DNA of 64,000 nt from JABDEZ01 sp965276955 (GCA_965276955.1 CBDIBP010000022.1:1-64000); one strand, 5' to 3'. Counted from the first letter of the stretch, positions 9,657 through 18,853 are shown. A program made the numbers and translations. Notes: generated by a model not told the origin, from the letters alone.

Positions 9657-10436
9657 TTATTTTCCTTTAAATATTGCTTTTCTTTTTTCAAGGAATGCTG
9701 TGGTACCCTCCACCATATCTTCAGTAGCAAAGCAATCTCCAAAATGCTTTATTTCATTTGCGAAACCGTTTTTCTCAGCTCTTGCTGCTTCATTTACGCA
9801 GGTTATTACGTGGGTAATGGCTACAGGCGCTTTCGATTGTATTTTTTTCAATATTTCTTTCGCCTTGTCCATCAGCTCCGCCTGCGGGTACACATGGTTC
9901 ACAAGGCCCAGTGCTTTTGCTTCTTCAGCGCCTACCATGTCAGCGGTCATCAGCAGTTCCATAGCTTTGCCCTTGCCTATTAGCTGGGTTAGGCGCTGTG
10001 TGCCGCCATAGCCGGGTATCAATCCCAGGTTTACCTCTGGTTGGCCAAACTTCGCATTTTCCGATGCTATCCTGAAATGGCAGGCCATAGCCAGCTCGCA
10101 ACCACCACCCAGTGCAAAACCATTTACCGCGGCCACTATTGGTTTGGGTGAGTTCTCTATTTTATCGAACACCAGCTTGCCACCTTTCTCTGCCAGAGCA
10201 GCGCCACCTGCAGCGCCAAGGCCGCCAAACTCGCTTATGTCAGCTCCGGCCACAAATGCTTTTTCGCCAGCGCCCGTGAGTATCACTCCTTTTATCTTAT
10301 CGTTGGTATATACCTCTTCCAGCACCTTTCCCAGTTCTTCTATCACATCTTTGTTCAATGCGTTGAGCTTGTCTGGGCGGTTGATGGTTATGATAAGTGT
10401 TCCGTTCTCTAATGCGGTCAATAATGTACTATACAT
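9657..10436 (-). CDS. Enoyl-CoA hydratase/isomerase (crotonase family)
   Basis: 259 residues, typical crotonase length. It should hydrate trans-2-enoyl-CoA to 3-hydroxyacyl-CoA in fatty-acid or butyrate-type metabolism. The oxyanion-hole segment AGADISEF (about 63-70) and both catalytic glutamates are present: E114 in GGGCELAMACHFRIA and E134 in FGQPEVNLGLIPGYGGTQR. Two acidic residues at these positions favour a true hydratase over other crotonase-fold enzymes. A 3-hydroxyacyl-CoA dehydrogenase that could use the product lies far away at 42.6 kb. The downstream barrel gene is 30 bp away on the same strand. Confidence 0.93.
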   Translation of the reverse strand: MYSTLLTALENGTLIITINRPDKLNALNKDVIEELGKVLEEVYTNDKIKGVILTGAGEKAFVAGADISEFGGLGAAGGAALAEKGGKLVFDKIENSPKPIVAAVNGFALGGGCELAMACHFRIASENAKFGQPEVNLGLIPGYGGTQRLTQLIGKGKAMELLMTADMVGAEEAKALGLVNHVYPQAELMDKAKEILKKIQSKAPVAITHVITCVNEAARAEKNGFANEIKHFGDCFATEDMVEGTTAFLEKRKAIFKGK

Positions 10437-10525
10437 TGCGTTTATGTTTTTAAAAGACAGGTAAATATAATAAGAAAGTAGTGTGATGCAACCGTAAGCA
10501 ATGTGTATCCCGGTAACCTCTTTAT

Positions 10526-10906
10526 TTAATTTGTTTTATTATTATCGTACTCTTTAAAGAAGTTATATTTTCCGCTTGCATTCGGCCTATATACTTTAAA
10601 TAGAGTACTATTTTCTGGCTTATATACAGAATCGCCAATGAAAAATTTCTTGTCCATGTAAACAAAATCCCCCTCATGCGAAAGCATAAAGCATAAGGAG
10701 TGCCCATCACTTAAATAAAAAGTGCGAGCATGCACAAGCCAGTCGCTTTGCTTTATAGCCCGTGCTGTTATTTTACTTTCGTAAAATTCTCTTGCATTTC
10801 TATTTTGATCATAATTGAGATAAGTTGATACAATGCCGAAGAGAACGAACAAAACAATGATCTTTTTTCGACCTTCCCTATACTGTTTTTCGTATTCGTG
10901 CTCCAT
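10526..10906 (-). CDS. Hypothetical membrane-anchored protein
   Basis: 126 residues, not recognised. A charged N-terminus (MEHEYEKQYREGRKK) precedes one hydrophobic segment (about residues 16-32, IIVLFVLFGIVSTYL) and a soluble domain of about 90 residues with many aromatics, ending in an Asn/Lys tail. By the positive-inside rule the soluble part should be periplasmic. It lies about 90 bp upstream of the crotonase gene on the same strand. Confidence 0.6.
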   Translation of the reverse strand: MEHEYEKQYREGRKKIIVLFVLFGIVSTYLNYDQNRNAREFYESKITARAIKQSDWLVHARTFYLSDGHSLCFMLSHEGDFVYMDKKFFIGDSVYKPENSTLFKVYRPNASGKYNFFKEYDNNKTN

Positions 10907-10997
10907 ATTATGTTATATCAACAAAGTGCTGGATCCCAAAAGTATGTCGTTCTTAGTAACTACATGCATTACTTATCGCTAAGAGATACTTACTAAA

Positions 10998-11031
10998 TAA
11001 AAAAGCCTGCCCCAATAAAGAGACAGGCTTT
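10998..11031 (-). terminator. Intrinsic terminator of groES-groEL
   Basis: On the minus strand, AAAGCCTG pairs with CAGGCTTT around a 14-nt loop, followed by a T-rich tract. It lies about 30 bp beyond the groEL stop, the expected place for the end of the chaperonin operon. Confidence 0.8.
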
Positions 11032-11061
11032 CCATATATTTTGCACCGAAGTGCGCGGATA

Positions 11062-12705
11062 CTAATAATCCATACCCATACCGCCTGGTATGCCGCCACC
11101 TGGGTGGCCTGCTCCAGCGCCCTTAGGTTCTGGCTTGTCAGCTATCACACACTCAGTGGTCAGCAACATGCTAGCTATAGAAGCTGCGTGCTCCAAAGCT
11201 ACACGGCTCACCTTAGTTGGGTCTATAACACCGGCAGCAAGCATATTCTCATATACTTCTGTACGTGCATTGAAACCAAAATCAGCTTTGCCTTCGCGTA
11301 TCTTCTGTACAATGATAGAACCTTCCAGGCCTGCGTTAGCAACTATCTGGCGCAATGGCTCTTCCAAAGAACGACGTATGATCTGGATACCTGTTTTCTC
11401 ATCCAGGTTCTCAGAAGTTACTGCATCCAAAGACTCAATAGCACGGATGTAAGCAACGCCGCCACCTGGTACTATACCTTCTTCTACAGCAGCACGTGTA
11501 GCGTGCAGTGCATCGTCTACACGGTCTTTCTTTTCTTTCATTTCTACTTCTGTGCTTGCACCTACGTACAGTACAGCAACACCACCGCTCAGTTTGGCAA
11601 GGCGCTCCTGTAGTTTTTCGCGATCGTAATCGCTTGTAGTGCTCTCCATTTGAGATTTGATCTGGTTAACGCGGGCTACGATGTTTTCTTTTTCGCCTTT
11701 GCCACCTATCACAGTAGTGTTCTCTTTATCAATGGTAATGCTTTCTGCCTGTCCCAGGTATTCTATAGTAGCGTTATCAAGTTTGTAACCCTGGTCTTCG
11801 CTAATCACGGTACCACCTGTAAGCACAGCTATATCCTGCAGCATTTCTTTGCGGCGGTCGCCAAAGCCCGGGGCTTTAACAGCAGCTATCTTCAAAGAAC
11901 CACGCAGTTTGTTCACTACCAGTGTAGCCAGCGCTTCGCCATCTACATCTTCAGCAATGATCAACAGTGGGCGGCCACTCTGTACCACACTTTCCAGTAT
12001 TGGAAGAATGTCTTTCAGGGTGCTTACTTTCTTCTCATATATCAATATATAAGGGTTCTGTAATTCCACCATCATTTTTTCTGTGTTGGTCACAAAGTAT
12101 GGGCTCAGGTAACCACGGTCGAATTGCATACCTTCTACTACATCAACTGTAGTTTCAGTACCTTTTGCTTCTTCAACAGTGATAACGCCTTCGTTACCTA
12201 CTTTTGCCATAGCCTGAGCTATCAGCTTACCTATTTCGTTATCGTTGTTGGCAGATATAGAAGCGATCTGTTCGATCTTCTTATTATCGTTACCTACTTT
12301 TTCGCTTTGTTTCCTCAGGTTCTCTACAACAGCCAGTACAGCTTTGTCTATGCCACGTTTCAGGTCCATTGGGTTAGCACCGGCAGCTACGTTCTTCAGG
12401 CCTTCACCTATTATAGCTTGTGCCAATACAGTTGCAGTAGTAGTACCATCACCTGCTACATCAGCAGTTTTAGAAGCTACTTCTTTTACCATTTGTGCAC
12501 CCAGGTTCTCAATTGGGTCTTCCAGGTCTATTTCTTTAGCTACAGTTACACCATCTTTAGTTACGCTTGGTGCGCCAAATTTCTTTTCTATGACCACGTT
12601 ACGGCCTTTAGGGCCCAGGGTTACCTTTACAGCATCGGCAAGTATATCCACACCGCGCTTCATCCTGTTGCGTGCGTCTACATTAAAGAACAATTGTTTT
12701 GACAT
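11062..12705 (-). CDS. groL: Chaperonin GroEL (Hsp60)
   Basis: 547 residues, the standard GroEL size. It forms the double-ring ATPase that refolds cytosolic proteins with GroES. Family signatures seen include the ATP-binding VTLGPKGRNVV, the equatorial VAGDGTTTATVLAQAI with its catalytic Asp, the apical region EGMQFDRGYLSPYF, the AAVEEGIVPGGG motif, and the C-terminal GGM-type tail (GGIPGGMGMDY). It follows groES by 71 bp and is terminated by the hairpin at 10998-11031. Confidence 0.98.
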   Translation of the reverse strand: MSKQLFFNVDARNRMKRGVDILADAVKVTLGPKGRNVVIEKKFGAPSVTKDGVTVAKEIDLEDPIENLGAQMVKEVASKTADVAGDGTTTATVLAQAIIGEGLKNVAAGANPMDLKRGIDKAVLAVVENLRKQSEKVGNDNKKIEQIASISANNDNEIGKLIAQAMAKVGNEGVITVEEAKGTETTVDVVEGMQFDRGYLSPYFVTNTEKMMVELQNPYILIYEKKVSTLKDILPILESVVQSGRPLLIIAEDVDGEALATLVVNKLRGSLKIAAVKAPGFGDRRKEMLQDIAVLTGGTVISEDQGYKLDNATIEYLGQAESITIDKENTTVIGGKGEKENIVARVNQIKSQMESTTSDYDREKLQERLAKLSGGVAVLYVGASTEVEMKEKKDRVDDALHATRAAVEEGIVPGGGVAYIRAIESLDAVTSENLDEKTGIQIIRRSLEEPLRQIVANAGLEGSIIVQKIREGKADFGFNARTEVYENMLAAGVIDPTKVSRVALEHAASIASMLLTTECVIADKPEPKGAGAGHPGGGIPGGMGMDY

Positions 12706-12776
12706 AATATATCTGTTTTGTTTTTTTTTAAGTTTTAATTTACTTTTCAGAAAGACCCCTACGTTATTGTATCAAT

Positions 12777-13058
12777 TTATACAACTGCAAGGATGTCGCT
12801 TTCGCGCATAATAAGATAGTCACTTCCTTCAAGAGAGATCTCTGTACCGGCATATTTGCCATAAAGTACATTGTCGCCGCTTTTTACGGTCATTGGCTCG
12901 TCTTTTTTACCTGGGCCGGCAGCTACTACTACACCGCGTTGTGGTTTTTCTTTGGCAGTGTCTGGGATAATGATGCCACCTGCAGTTTTCTCTTCAGCTG
13001 GTGCGGGCTTTACAATAACCCTGTCGTGCAATGGAGTAATGTTCACGTTGTTCGCCAT
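12777..13058 (-). CDS. groS: Co-chaperonin GroES (Hsp10)
   Basis: 93 residues, standard GroES length. It caps the GroEL ring. It has the N-terminal ITPLHDRVIVKP strand, the mobile-loop region (about residues 18-38, ending GGIIIPDTAKEKP) and the roof-loop segment before GDNVLYGKYAGTEI. It is the first gene of the operon. The upstream 200 bp contain no CIRCE element (TTAGCACTC-N9-GAGTGCTAA), but an inverted repeat at 13121-13140 may be regulatory. Confidence 0.98.
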   Translation of the reverse strand: MANNVNITPLHDRVIVKPAPAEEKTAGGIIIPDTAKEKPQRGVVVAAGPGKKDEPMTVKSGDNVLYGKYAGTEISLEGSDYLIMRESDILAVV

Positions 13059-13120
13059 AGTTTTTATTTTTAGTATTTGAATTTCTTTGTTTGTTATTAC
13101 AGGCTATCACTTTCTATGCC

Positions 13121-13140
13121 ATTGACACTAAACTGTCAAT
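13121..13140. promoter_or_regulatory. Inverted repeat upstream of groES
   Basis: A perfect palindrome, ATTGACA-N6-TGTCAAT, centred about 72 bp upstream of the groES ATG. On the minus strand TTGACA is followed, 17 bp later, by TAGAAA. It is either a regulator site or overlaps a promoter. It does not resemble CIRCE. Confidence 0.4.
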
Positions 13141-13269
13141 TGTGCAGTCACAGCCAGACAGATAATAATATAAAGGGTTTGATAGCGGACAACTTTTCCT
13201 TCTTACCTTCTTTAGTATTACTTTTGACAGCGCAACATAAATATCACATTAAATAAATATTAACACACC

Positions 13270-13743
13270 ATGGCTATTACTATTGGTCAGCAAGCACCTG
13301 AGTTTGCTTTATTCGACAGCGACAAAAAAGAGATAAAGCTCAGCGATTACAAAGGCAAAAATGTATTGCTCTTGTTCTTCCCATTGGCTTTTACTGGCGT
13401 ATGTACTGCAGAGCTTTGTTCTGTAAGAGACAACTATGCCATTTATAATGACCTGGACGCAGAAGTATTGGGCATATCTGTAGATTCCGTGTTCGTTCTG
13501 GATAAATTCAAAAAAGAACAAAACCTCAATTTCCCATTACTTAGCGATTTCAATAAAGAGGTGTCTACTGCCTACGGCGCCCTTCACGAAAAATTTGCTT
13601 TTGGTATGCAAGGTGTGTCCAAACGTTCTGCCTTTGTGATAGATAAAGAAGGTGTGGTACAGTATGCAGAAGTATTAGAAGTACCAAGTGAGCTGCCAAA
13701 CTTTACTGCTATACAGGATGCGTTGAAGAGTATAAATGCATAA
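13270..13743 (+). CDS. Peroxiredoxin (AhpC/TSA superfamily, BCP/PrxQ-like)
   Basis: 157 residues. It reduces hydroperoxides using a peroxidatic cysteine. The active-site motif PLAFTGVC is present, with Cys45 as peroxidatic residue and Thr42 conserved. A second Cys at position 50 (CTAELC) matches the spacing of the atypical two-Cys PrxQ/BCP class, although AhpE-like one-Cys enzymes also share much of this sequence. The thioredoxin-fold strands NVLLLFFPLAF and SAFVIDKEGVVQYAE are clear. It is a single-gene unit divergent from groES, ending in a strong terminator 22 bp after the stop. Confidence 0.92.
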   Translation: MAITIGQQAPEFALFDSDKKEIKLSDYKGKNVLLLFFPLAFTGVCTAELCSVRDNYAIYNDLDAEVLGISVDSVFVLDKFKKEQNLNFPLLSDFNKEVSTAYGALHEKFAFGMQGVSKRSAFVIDKEGVVQYAEVLEVPSELPNFTAIQDALKSINA

Positions 13744-13764
13744 ATCGTCAATTCTATAAAAAAA

Positions 13765-13797
13765 CGGCTTGCAGGTCTGCAAGCCGCTTTTTTATTA
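13765..13797 (+). terminator. Intrinsic terminator after the peroxiredoxin gene
   Basis: A hairpin with GC-rich 10-bp arms (CGGCTTGCAG and CTGCAAGCCG) is followed by a T tract. Confidence 0.85.
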
Positions 13798-13879
13798 TAA
13801 TATGTTTTGGTAAGATAATAATATTTTAGAATGTTTTTCGTTAACTTTATCTTTCCGTTAACTTTATCAAGCCTTTCCC

Positions 13880-15733
13880 ATGTTCTCTGTCAAGCCCCTC
13901 ATCATTATTTGTTTGCTTGCGTTGTTGCCTGCTTGCTTGCGTGCGCAAACATTTTATCCTATTACAGCTACTACAGGGTCTCAATCTTTCACTGGCTACA
14001 CTGTTGCTGTTACTACCAACGGCAGCCCTACCACCGCCAGTAGTTGTGGCTTTGGGCCATACCAGGTAGGTCTCAATGGTGCACAGAACGGGTACATTTA
14101 CACATTCAACAATCCGATATCGGATGCACGGATACAGCTTTATGGCCTTAACGATAACGAGACAATGATCGTTAAAGTGAACGGGAATGTGTATGCCGTA
14201 TCCAGCTCCCCTACAACAGGTGTTAGCGGTACCTGCGGCGCTGTTTATGCTGCCAATTTTGTGAATGGTAACCTCAGTAGCAACGGCAATCCGGTAGGCC
14301 ATAATCCTGAGTCGGGTATGCAGGTAACTATTCATCCCCTAAGCTCAGCGGGGCCTTTCACCACGTTAGAGATCGATTTTTCCAGTGCCAGTAACTATGG
14401 TGATGGGTTCATATATAGCTTATCTTTTGCTGGCAATTGTGGAACGCCTTTTAGCGTGCCTAACATAAATGTTTGCTCTGGCGTTTCTCCTACTTTACAG
14501 CCTACTGCTATACCAGGTGCATCCTATGTATGGTCAGGGCCGGCATCTTATTCTTCTAACCAGCAGAACCCGGTACTTTCTAATATCCAGACCTCGCAGG
14601 CAGGCACTTATGCCGTTACAGCTTTTGCAGGTGGGTGTGCTTACAATGCCAGTTCCACAGTTACTGTGCTTCAGTCGCCGCCTGTACCTGTAGCTACGGT
14701 CAGTTCATCAGTTTGTTCGGGCGATTCACTGGTGCTCAGTATGAATAGCATTACTGGGGTTACCTATGGCTGGCAGGGCCCAATGGGCTTTATTTCTTCC
14801 GCCCAAAATTACCACTTGCTCAATGTGCCGGCTGCCGATTCAGGCTGGTTCTATGCTACAGATACAGCAACCAACCATTGCGTATCCGTAGACAGTGATT
14901 TTGTGACTGTGCATCTTTCATTGCCGGCACCTACTATAGCTATTACTTCTGCTGTAGGCGATACTATTTGCAAAGGCAGTTCGCTTACGCTGGGTACAGC
15001 AGTTACCAATGCAAGTTCCAATTCTACTTACCAGTGGACCCGCGGAGGCAGTCCGGTATCAACTTCCAGCACAGCTACGTTCACTAATGTGCAAGATCTG
15101 GAAACATTCAGGTGTACGGTTACCAGCAATTTTGGAGTGTGCCAGGTGCCTACACAGGCCATCAGTGCCCCTTTCACTATTAGGGTCATAACCACTTTGG
15201 GCCCGCCTGTAGCCAATGTATCTTTGTTCACGTCCGTAACGGGCGATACACTTACATTTAGCGCTACAGTTACCAATGGTGGTGTCGGTCTTGGTTTTCA
15301 ATGGATGAAAAATGGCAACCCTATTCGAGGAGCAATTACCAGCTCTTGGGAAACCGTCCGCGATTCTCTGGTCGCAGGGGATAAAATTTCTATAGTAGTT
15401 ACCAGTAGCTTCCCTTGTGCAGTACCAAGTACTGCGGGCAGCAACATTATTACGGTGGCAGTGCCGCAGGTGGGGGCGGCAAAAGATAATATTTGTCTTT
15501 ACCCAAACCCCAATATGGGGAAATTTATGCTTGAAGGCACTTTGGCTTTGAGCAATGCGATAACAGCTGAGGTAATGGATGCTACCGGCAAAATGTTCTA
15601 TAAAGGAACATTGCCAGTTACCAATGGTATCCTTCATAAGGCGCTCGACCTGCATATGCCCCCAGGAAATTACTTCATGACGCTGCGATCTGGCGAAGAC
15701 GTACATACTATACCGTTTGTTATAGTGAAATAA
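13880..15733 (+). CDS. Secreted Ig-like protein with T9SS sorting domain
   Basis: 617 residues: signal peptide (cleavage near CLRAQ, residue 23), an N-terminal beta domain of about 165 residues containing several Cys, then about four Ig/PKD-like modules, and a C-terminal type A sorting domain (CLYPNPNMGKFMLEG ... GNYFMTLRSG ... PFVIVK). The last Ig-like module (about 440-525, FQWMKNGNPIRGA) belongs to the same family as the tandem repeats of the giant protein at 60552. The sorting tail predicts export through the T9SS encoded elsewhere in the window. The molecular function is unknown; surface adhesion or matrix binding are possibilities. Confidence 0.85.
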   Translation: MFSVKPLIIICLLALLPACLRAQTFYPITATTGSQSFTGYTVAVTTNGSPTTASSCGFGPYQVGLNGAQNGYIYTFNNPISDARIQLYGLNDNETMIVKVNGNVYAVSSSPTTGVSGTCGAVYAANFVNGNLSSNGNPVGHNPESGMQVTIHPLSSAGPFTTLEIDFSSASNYGDGFIYSLSFAGNCGTPFSVPNINVCSGVSPTLQPTAIPGASYVWSGPASYSSNQQNPVLSNIQTSQAGTYAVTAFAGGCAYNASSTVTVLQSPPVPVATVSSSVCSGDSLVLSMNSITGVTYGWQGPMGFISSAQNYHLLNVPAADSGWFYATDTATNHCVSVDSDFVTVHLSLPAPTIAITSAVGDTICKGSSLTLGTAVTNASSNSTYQWTRGGSPVSTSSTATFTNVQDLETFRCTVTSNFGVCQVPTQAISAPFTIRVITTLGPPVANVSLFTSVTGDTLTFSATVTNGGVGLGFQWMKNGNPIRGAITSSWETVRDSLVAGDKISIVVTSSFPCAVPSTAGSNIITVAVPQVGAAKDNICLYPNPNMGKFMLEGTLALSNAITAEVMDATGKMFYKGTLPVTNGILHKALDLHMPPGNYFMTLRSGEDVHTIPFVIVK

Positions 15734-15800
15734 TTAAATAGCTGCAATGCTATATCAGTATGTTACGGCATGATAATTGAGTGTCTATTAACACAAACTT

Positions 15801-15829
15801 ATTATAGTAATTTTTTATTTTACTATAAT
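15801..15829. repeat. AT-rich inverted repeat before a small hypothetical gene
   Basis: Perfect 10-bp arms (ATTATAGTAA and TTACTATAAT) flank a 9-nt T-rich loop. The repeat ends 14 bp before the ATG of the 93-residue gene and about 70 bp after the previous stop. It could be an operator or a weak terminator for the upstream gene. Confidence 0.5.
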
Positions 15830-15843
15830 TTTACAGCACCACC

Positions 15844-16125
15844 ATGAATACAGTGAAGATCACATACAAGATCGATGGGAATAGTGTAGATCGATCTACT
15901 TTCAATAGCATTGTCCACGATATGCTACTTTTTAATGCGTGGGAGCGGGTGATCGAAAGGAATAAAGCAGAAATATCAGAAAAACACATTGCAGTTACCT
16001 TCAAATTAGTGAATGACAAAATGCATGTGCTTACAGATACACAAATGCTGTTCAAACTCAATTACGAAGTAAAGAATGAATTATTCAATACTTTAAAATT
16101 ACAGTCCATACCCATCTGGCGGTAA
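15844..16125 (+). CDS. Small hypothetical protein
   Basis: 93 residues, not recognised. No signal peptide or membrane segment. It alternates charged and hydrophobic residues (MNTVKITYKIDGNSV ... AWERVIERNKAEISEKHIAVTFKLVND), consistent with a small cytosolic alpha/beta fold. It sits between a T9SS cargo gene and the ABC operon and is preceded by a 10-bp inverted repeat. Confidence 0.6.
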   Translation: MNTVKITYKIDGNSVDRSTFNSIVHDMLLFNAWERVIERNKAEISEKHIAVTFKLVNDKMHVLTDTQMLFKLNYEVKNELFNTLKLQSIPIWR

Positions 16126-16190
16126 TATTCTTGTCAAAATAGTTTGCAGCTTTCGAACCTATCTATCATATTAGTTGTTAATGATGAAGT

Positions 16191-17097
16191 ATGGTACCGA
16201 TATTAGAGGCTAAGCAACTCTCCAAGTCTTTCAAAAAATTTCAGGCTGTCGAAGACCTTTCTTTCTCAGTAGGGCAAGGTGATGTGTACGGATTCTTGGG
16301 TCAGAACGGTGCCGGCAAGAGCACTACTATCCGCATGGTCACCGGCCTTATCTTCGCTGATAGCGGCAAGGTGTATATAAAAGGTAGTGAGCTCCGCAAC
16401 AATAGCAGGCATTTATTAGAAAATATTGGTGCCATCATAGAGCGGCCAGATATGTACAACTACCTTTCAGGATGGGAGAACCTGAAAATATTTGCATCCT
16501 TAAGTCACAAAAAGATACCCAATAGCCGGCTGCACGAAGTGCTGGAACTGGTAGGAATTGAGGATAGGCGCAAAGACAAAGTAAAAGCATACAGCCAAGG
16601 TATGAAGCAACGGCTGGGTATAGCCATAGCCATGGTACATAACCCCGACCTGCTGATTCTGGACGAACCCACAAATGGCCTCGATCCGCAAGGTATAGCC
16701 GAGATGCGTAAGCTCATACAACACCTTAGCTACGACCTCGGCAAGACCATCCTCATATCCTCTCACCTGCTATACGAGATAGAGCAGATAGCCAATAAAA
16801 TGCTCATTATCCATAAAGGCAAAAAAAATGGTGGATGGCGAAGTTGCCCAATTACTGCATCCCGGCGATACATTGATACAGGTGACAATGCTGCCAAATG
16901 AAAATATAACTGGCCATCTTGCCTCCTCATCCTGGCAAGAAAGGGTGCAGCAGTCGTCGCCAACCCTCACTACATTTAAAATGGACCCTGTACAGGTGCC
17001 GCAACTCAACGCCTGGCTGGTAGCCAATGGTGCACAGGTATTGGAAATAAAGACAAAAACATTTGCTGGAAGAATATTTCATATCACTTACCAATGA
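16191..17097 (+). pseudogene. ABC transporter ATPase, frameshifted in an A8 tract
   Basis: Cytosolic ATPase of an ABC-2 type transporter. The first 211 residues are intact: Walker A GQNGAGKST (37-45), signature YSQGMKQRLG (134-143), Walker B LLILDEPTNGLDP (154 on) and switch His192. At the run of eight A at 16821-16828 the frame shifts: the zero frame gives a nonsense tail ending at 16901, while the +1 frame continues with the expected C-terminal domain (VDGEVAQLLHPGDTLIQV ... GRIFHITYQ) to 17097. Seven A instead of eight would restore one continuous protein of about 300 residues. It overlaps the permease start by 4 bp. Decay, an assembly indel, or slippage at the A tract are all possible. 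Confidence 0.85.
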
Positions 17098-17934
17098 TGC
17101 AGCTACTACGCATTGAACTGTTTAAGATATTCTCACGGCCACGCACCTACATCAGCTTTGCCATTATTGCTGCCATATCCGGTGTCATACAGCTGGCTAT
17201 GCTTAGCGATGGGGGCAGCTTTGTGGATTTTGCCATGCAGGGTGTGAACGAGCAGTTTGATATACAGGGCAAAATACTTAATGGTTACCCTCGTCACTTA
17301 CATTACGCTGCAGTCGTTGCTCATTCATATACCTCTACTGGTAGCGCTGGTAGCCGGCGATGCCTTTGCTGGTGAGGCCGGTATGGGTACGCTGCGCTTG
17401 TTGCTTACCAAACCGGTTTCGCGTACACAGCTTGTGCTTGCTAAGTTCTTTGGGTCGCTCGCTTATACCTTGTCATTGCTGGTTTGGCTGGCAATAGTAT
17501 CGTTAGGTGTATCCTTATTGTTGTTTGGTCCCGGCGATCTCATCAACCTGAAGAGCGATGCCTTCGTACTTATCATGCAAAACGATATTCTGTGGCGCTA
17601 TGCTGCCGCATTCGCCTTTGCGGGTATAGCCATGATGAGTGTGTCGTCTATGGCGATACTGCTTTCTGTATTTGCAGACAATGCTATTGGACCTATCATC
17701 AGTACCATGGGTATTGTTATAGTGCTTACCATATTGTCGAACCTGGAGCTGCCTTTATTTACACTCATTAAGCCCTACCTGCTTACGACACATGTAATAG
17801 GGTGGAAGGGGTTCTTCGATGATCCGGTGCCCTACCATGCCATTGCTCATTCAGCATTGGTACTGGTCATCTACACGGTGGCTTTCGTAGGGGCAGCTAT
17901 TCTATTTTTTAACAGGAAAGATATTAAGTCATGA
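17094..17934 (+). pseudogene. ABC-2 type permease, frameshifted
   Basis: Multi-spanning membrane partner of the preceding ATPase. The N-terminal part (MMQLLRIELFKIFSRPRTYISFAIIAAISGVIQLAML) contains the first membrane segment. After GKILNGY the frame is lost at the CCC around 17288-17290, and the remaining five or so membrane segments continue in another frame (LVTYITLQSLLIHIPLLVALVAGD ... FVGAAILFFNRKDIKS). Removing one C would rejoin them into a protein of about 279 residues, normal for the family. The motif TLRLLLTKPVSRTQLVLAKF is typical of ABC-2 permeases. The stop overlaps the next ATG by 4 bp. Confidence 0.8.
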
Positions 17935-18683
17935 TAAGTATGCGAACGGATACTCCTGTGGTTTCTATAAATAAACGTGCAGTTTTGTTAGTAGCATTGT
18001 TACTGCTGTTTAATGTACATATACATGCGCAAGACAATGCTACCCAGCTGTTCTATGCACTACGCACAAAGGTGCTGGCCGTACACGATTATATTGCCGA
18101 TGTGAATATGAAAATAAATGTCACCTACATGCGCTTGCCTGACCTGAAAGGGAAGCTGTATTTTAAATACCCCGATAAAATAAGGTTCGAACGCACAGGG
18201 GGTATATCTATACTGCCTAAAAAGAACATGAACATAGCTATGAGCAGCCTGGTGCCGCAGGGGAAAGTAGTGGTGATAGACGCAGGCTACGACACCTTAG
18301 CACACAAAAGGGTGCATGTGCTGAAGGTGGTGCCTGATGATGAGAATAGTAACATAATACTGGCCAGGTTGTGGATAGATGAACAAAACCTGGTGGCCTT
18401 GCGTACCGAAACTACTACCAAGGACGGTACCGCAAGAATGGAACTTAGCTATGGCGCATACATAAAATATGCATTGCCAGATAAGGTGATACTGTACCTG
18501 GATGTAAAGGATTATAAGATGCCAAAGGGCGTAACTATGGACTATGATGATAATGAGACCAACGCAGTTATAAAGAACAAAAGCAATAAGAAGACCACTA
18601 AAGGCACCATACACATATCCTATTTGAAATATACTATCAATGCAGGTGTAAAAGATAATTTTTTTAACACCCCTGCTGAATAG
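17931..18683 (+). CDS. LolA-like outer-membrane lipoprotein carrier / sorting-type protein
   Basis: 250 residues with a signal peptide (hydrophobic about 18-29, cleavage near HIHAQ). The mature domain shows the LolA/LppX-type half-barrel pattern: DYIADVNMKINVTYMRLPDLKGKLYFKYPDKIRFERTGGISILPK, then ARLWIDEQNLVALRTETTTKDG and repeated beta strands. Such proteins bind lipid or lipoprotein acyl chains in the periplasm. It is translationally coupled (4-bp overlap) to the permease, so it probably works with that transporter, but no lipobox or TonB partner is visible. Confidence 0.7.
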   Translation: MISMRTDTPVVSINKRAVLLVALLLLFNVHIHAQDNATQLFYALRTKVLAVHDYIADVNMKINVTYMRLPDLKGKLYFKYPDKIRFERTGGISILPKKNMNIAMSSLVPQGKVVVIDAGYDTLAHKRVHVLKVVPDDENSNIILARLWIDEQNLVALRTETTTKDGTARMELSYGAYIKYALPDKVILYLDVKDYKMPKGVTMDYDDNETNAVIKNKSNKKTTKGTIHISYLKYTINAGVKDNFFNTPAE

Positions 18684-18702
18684 AGCTTTGAGCTACATTT
18701 GG

Positions 18703-18710
18703 TATCTTTG
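18703..18710 (+). promoter_or_regulatory. -7 box (TATCTTTG) upstream of scpB
   Basis: Matches the Bacteroidota -7 consensus TAnnTTTG. It would give a leader of about 135 nt before the scpB ATG. No clear -33 TTTG lies at the right distance. Confidence 0.35.
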
Positions 18711-18853
18711 CATATAGTGGAATGCAGCCTGTAGGTATGGTTTTCGGCATTCTACGTACCTGGTTTTGGATTTTACCCACATTCTGTGCATTTCTTTCTT
18801 TTAGCAAGTAAACAGGGTGTGCTAATTTCGGTAGTGAAGAGAAAAGTAATAGT

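Noticed and set aside
10522..10710. 62-residue ORF overlapping the small membrane protein gene
   Set aside because: Alternative frame of the same strand; the 126-residue frame has a proper start and membrane helix.
13059..13269. CIRCE heat-shock operator before groES
   Set aside because: No TTAGCACTC/GAGTGCTAA sequence in this interval; only an unrelated palindrome is present.
15059..15706. 215-residue minus-strand ORF inside the Ig-like T9SS gene
   Set aside because: Composition is irregular (Cys/His/Arg-rich without motifs), and the plus-strand frame has a signal peptide, Ig modules and a sorting domain.
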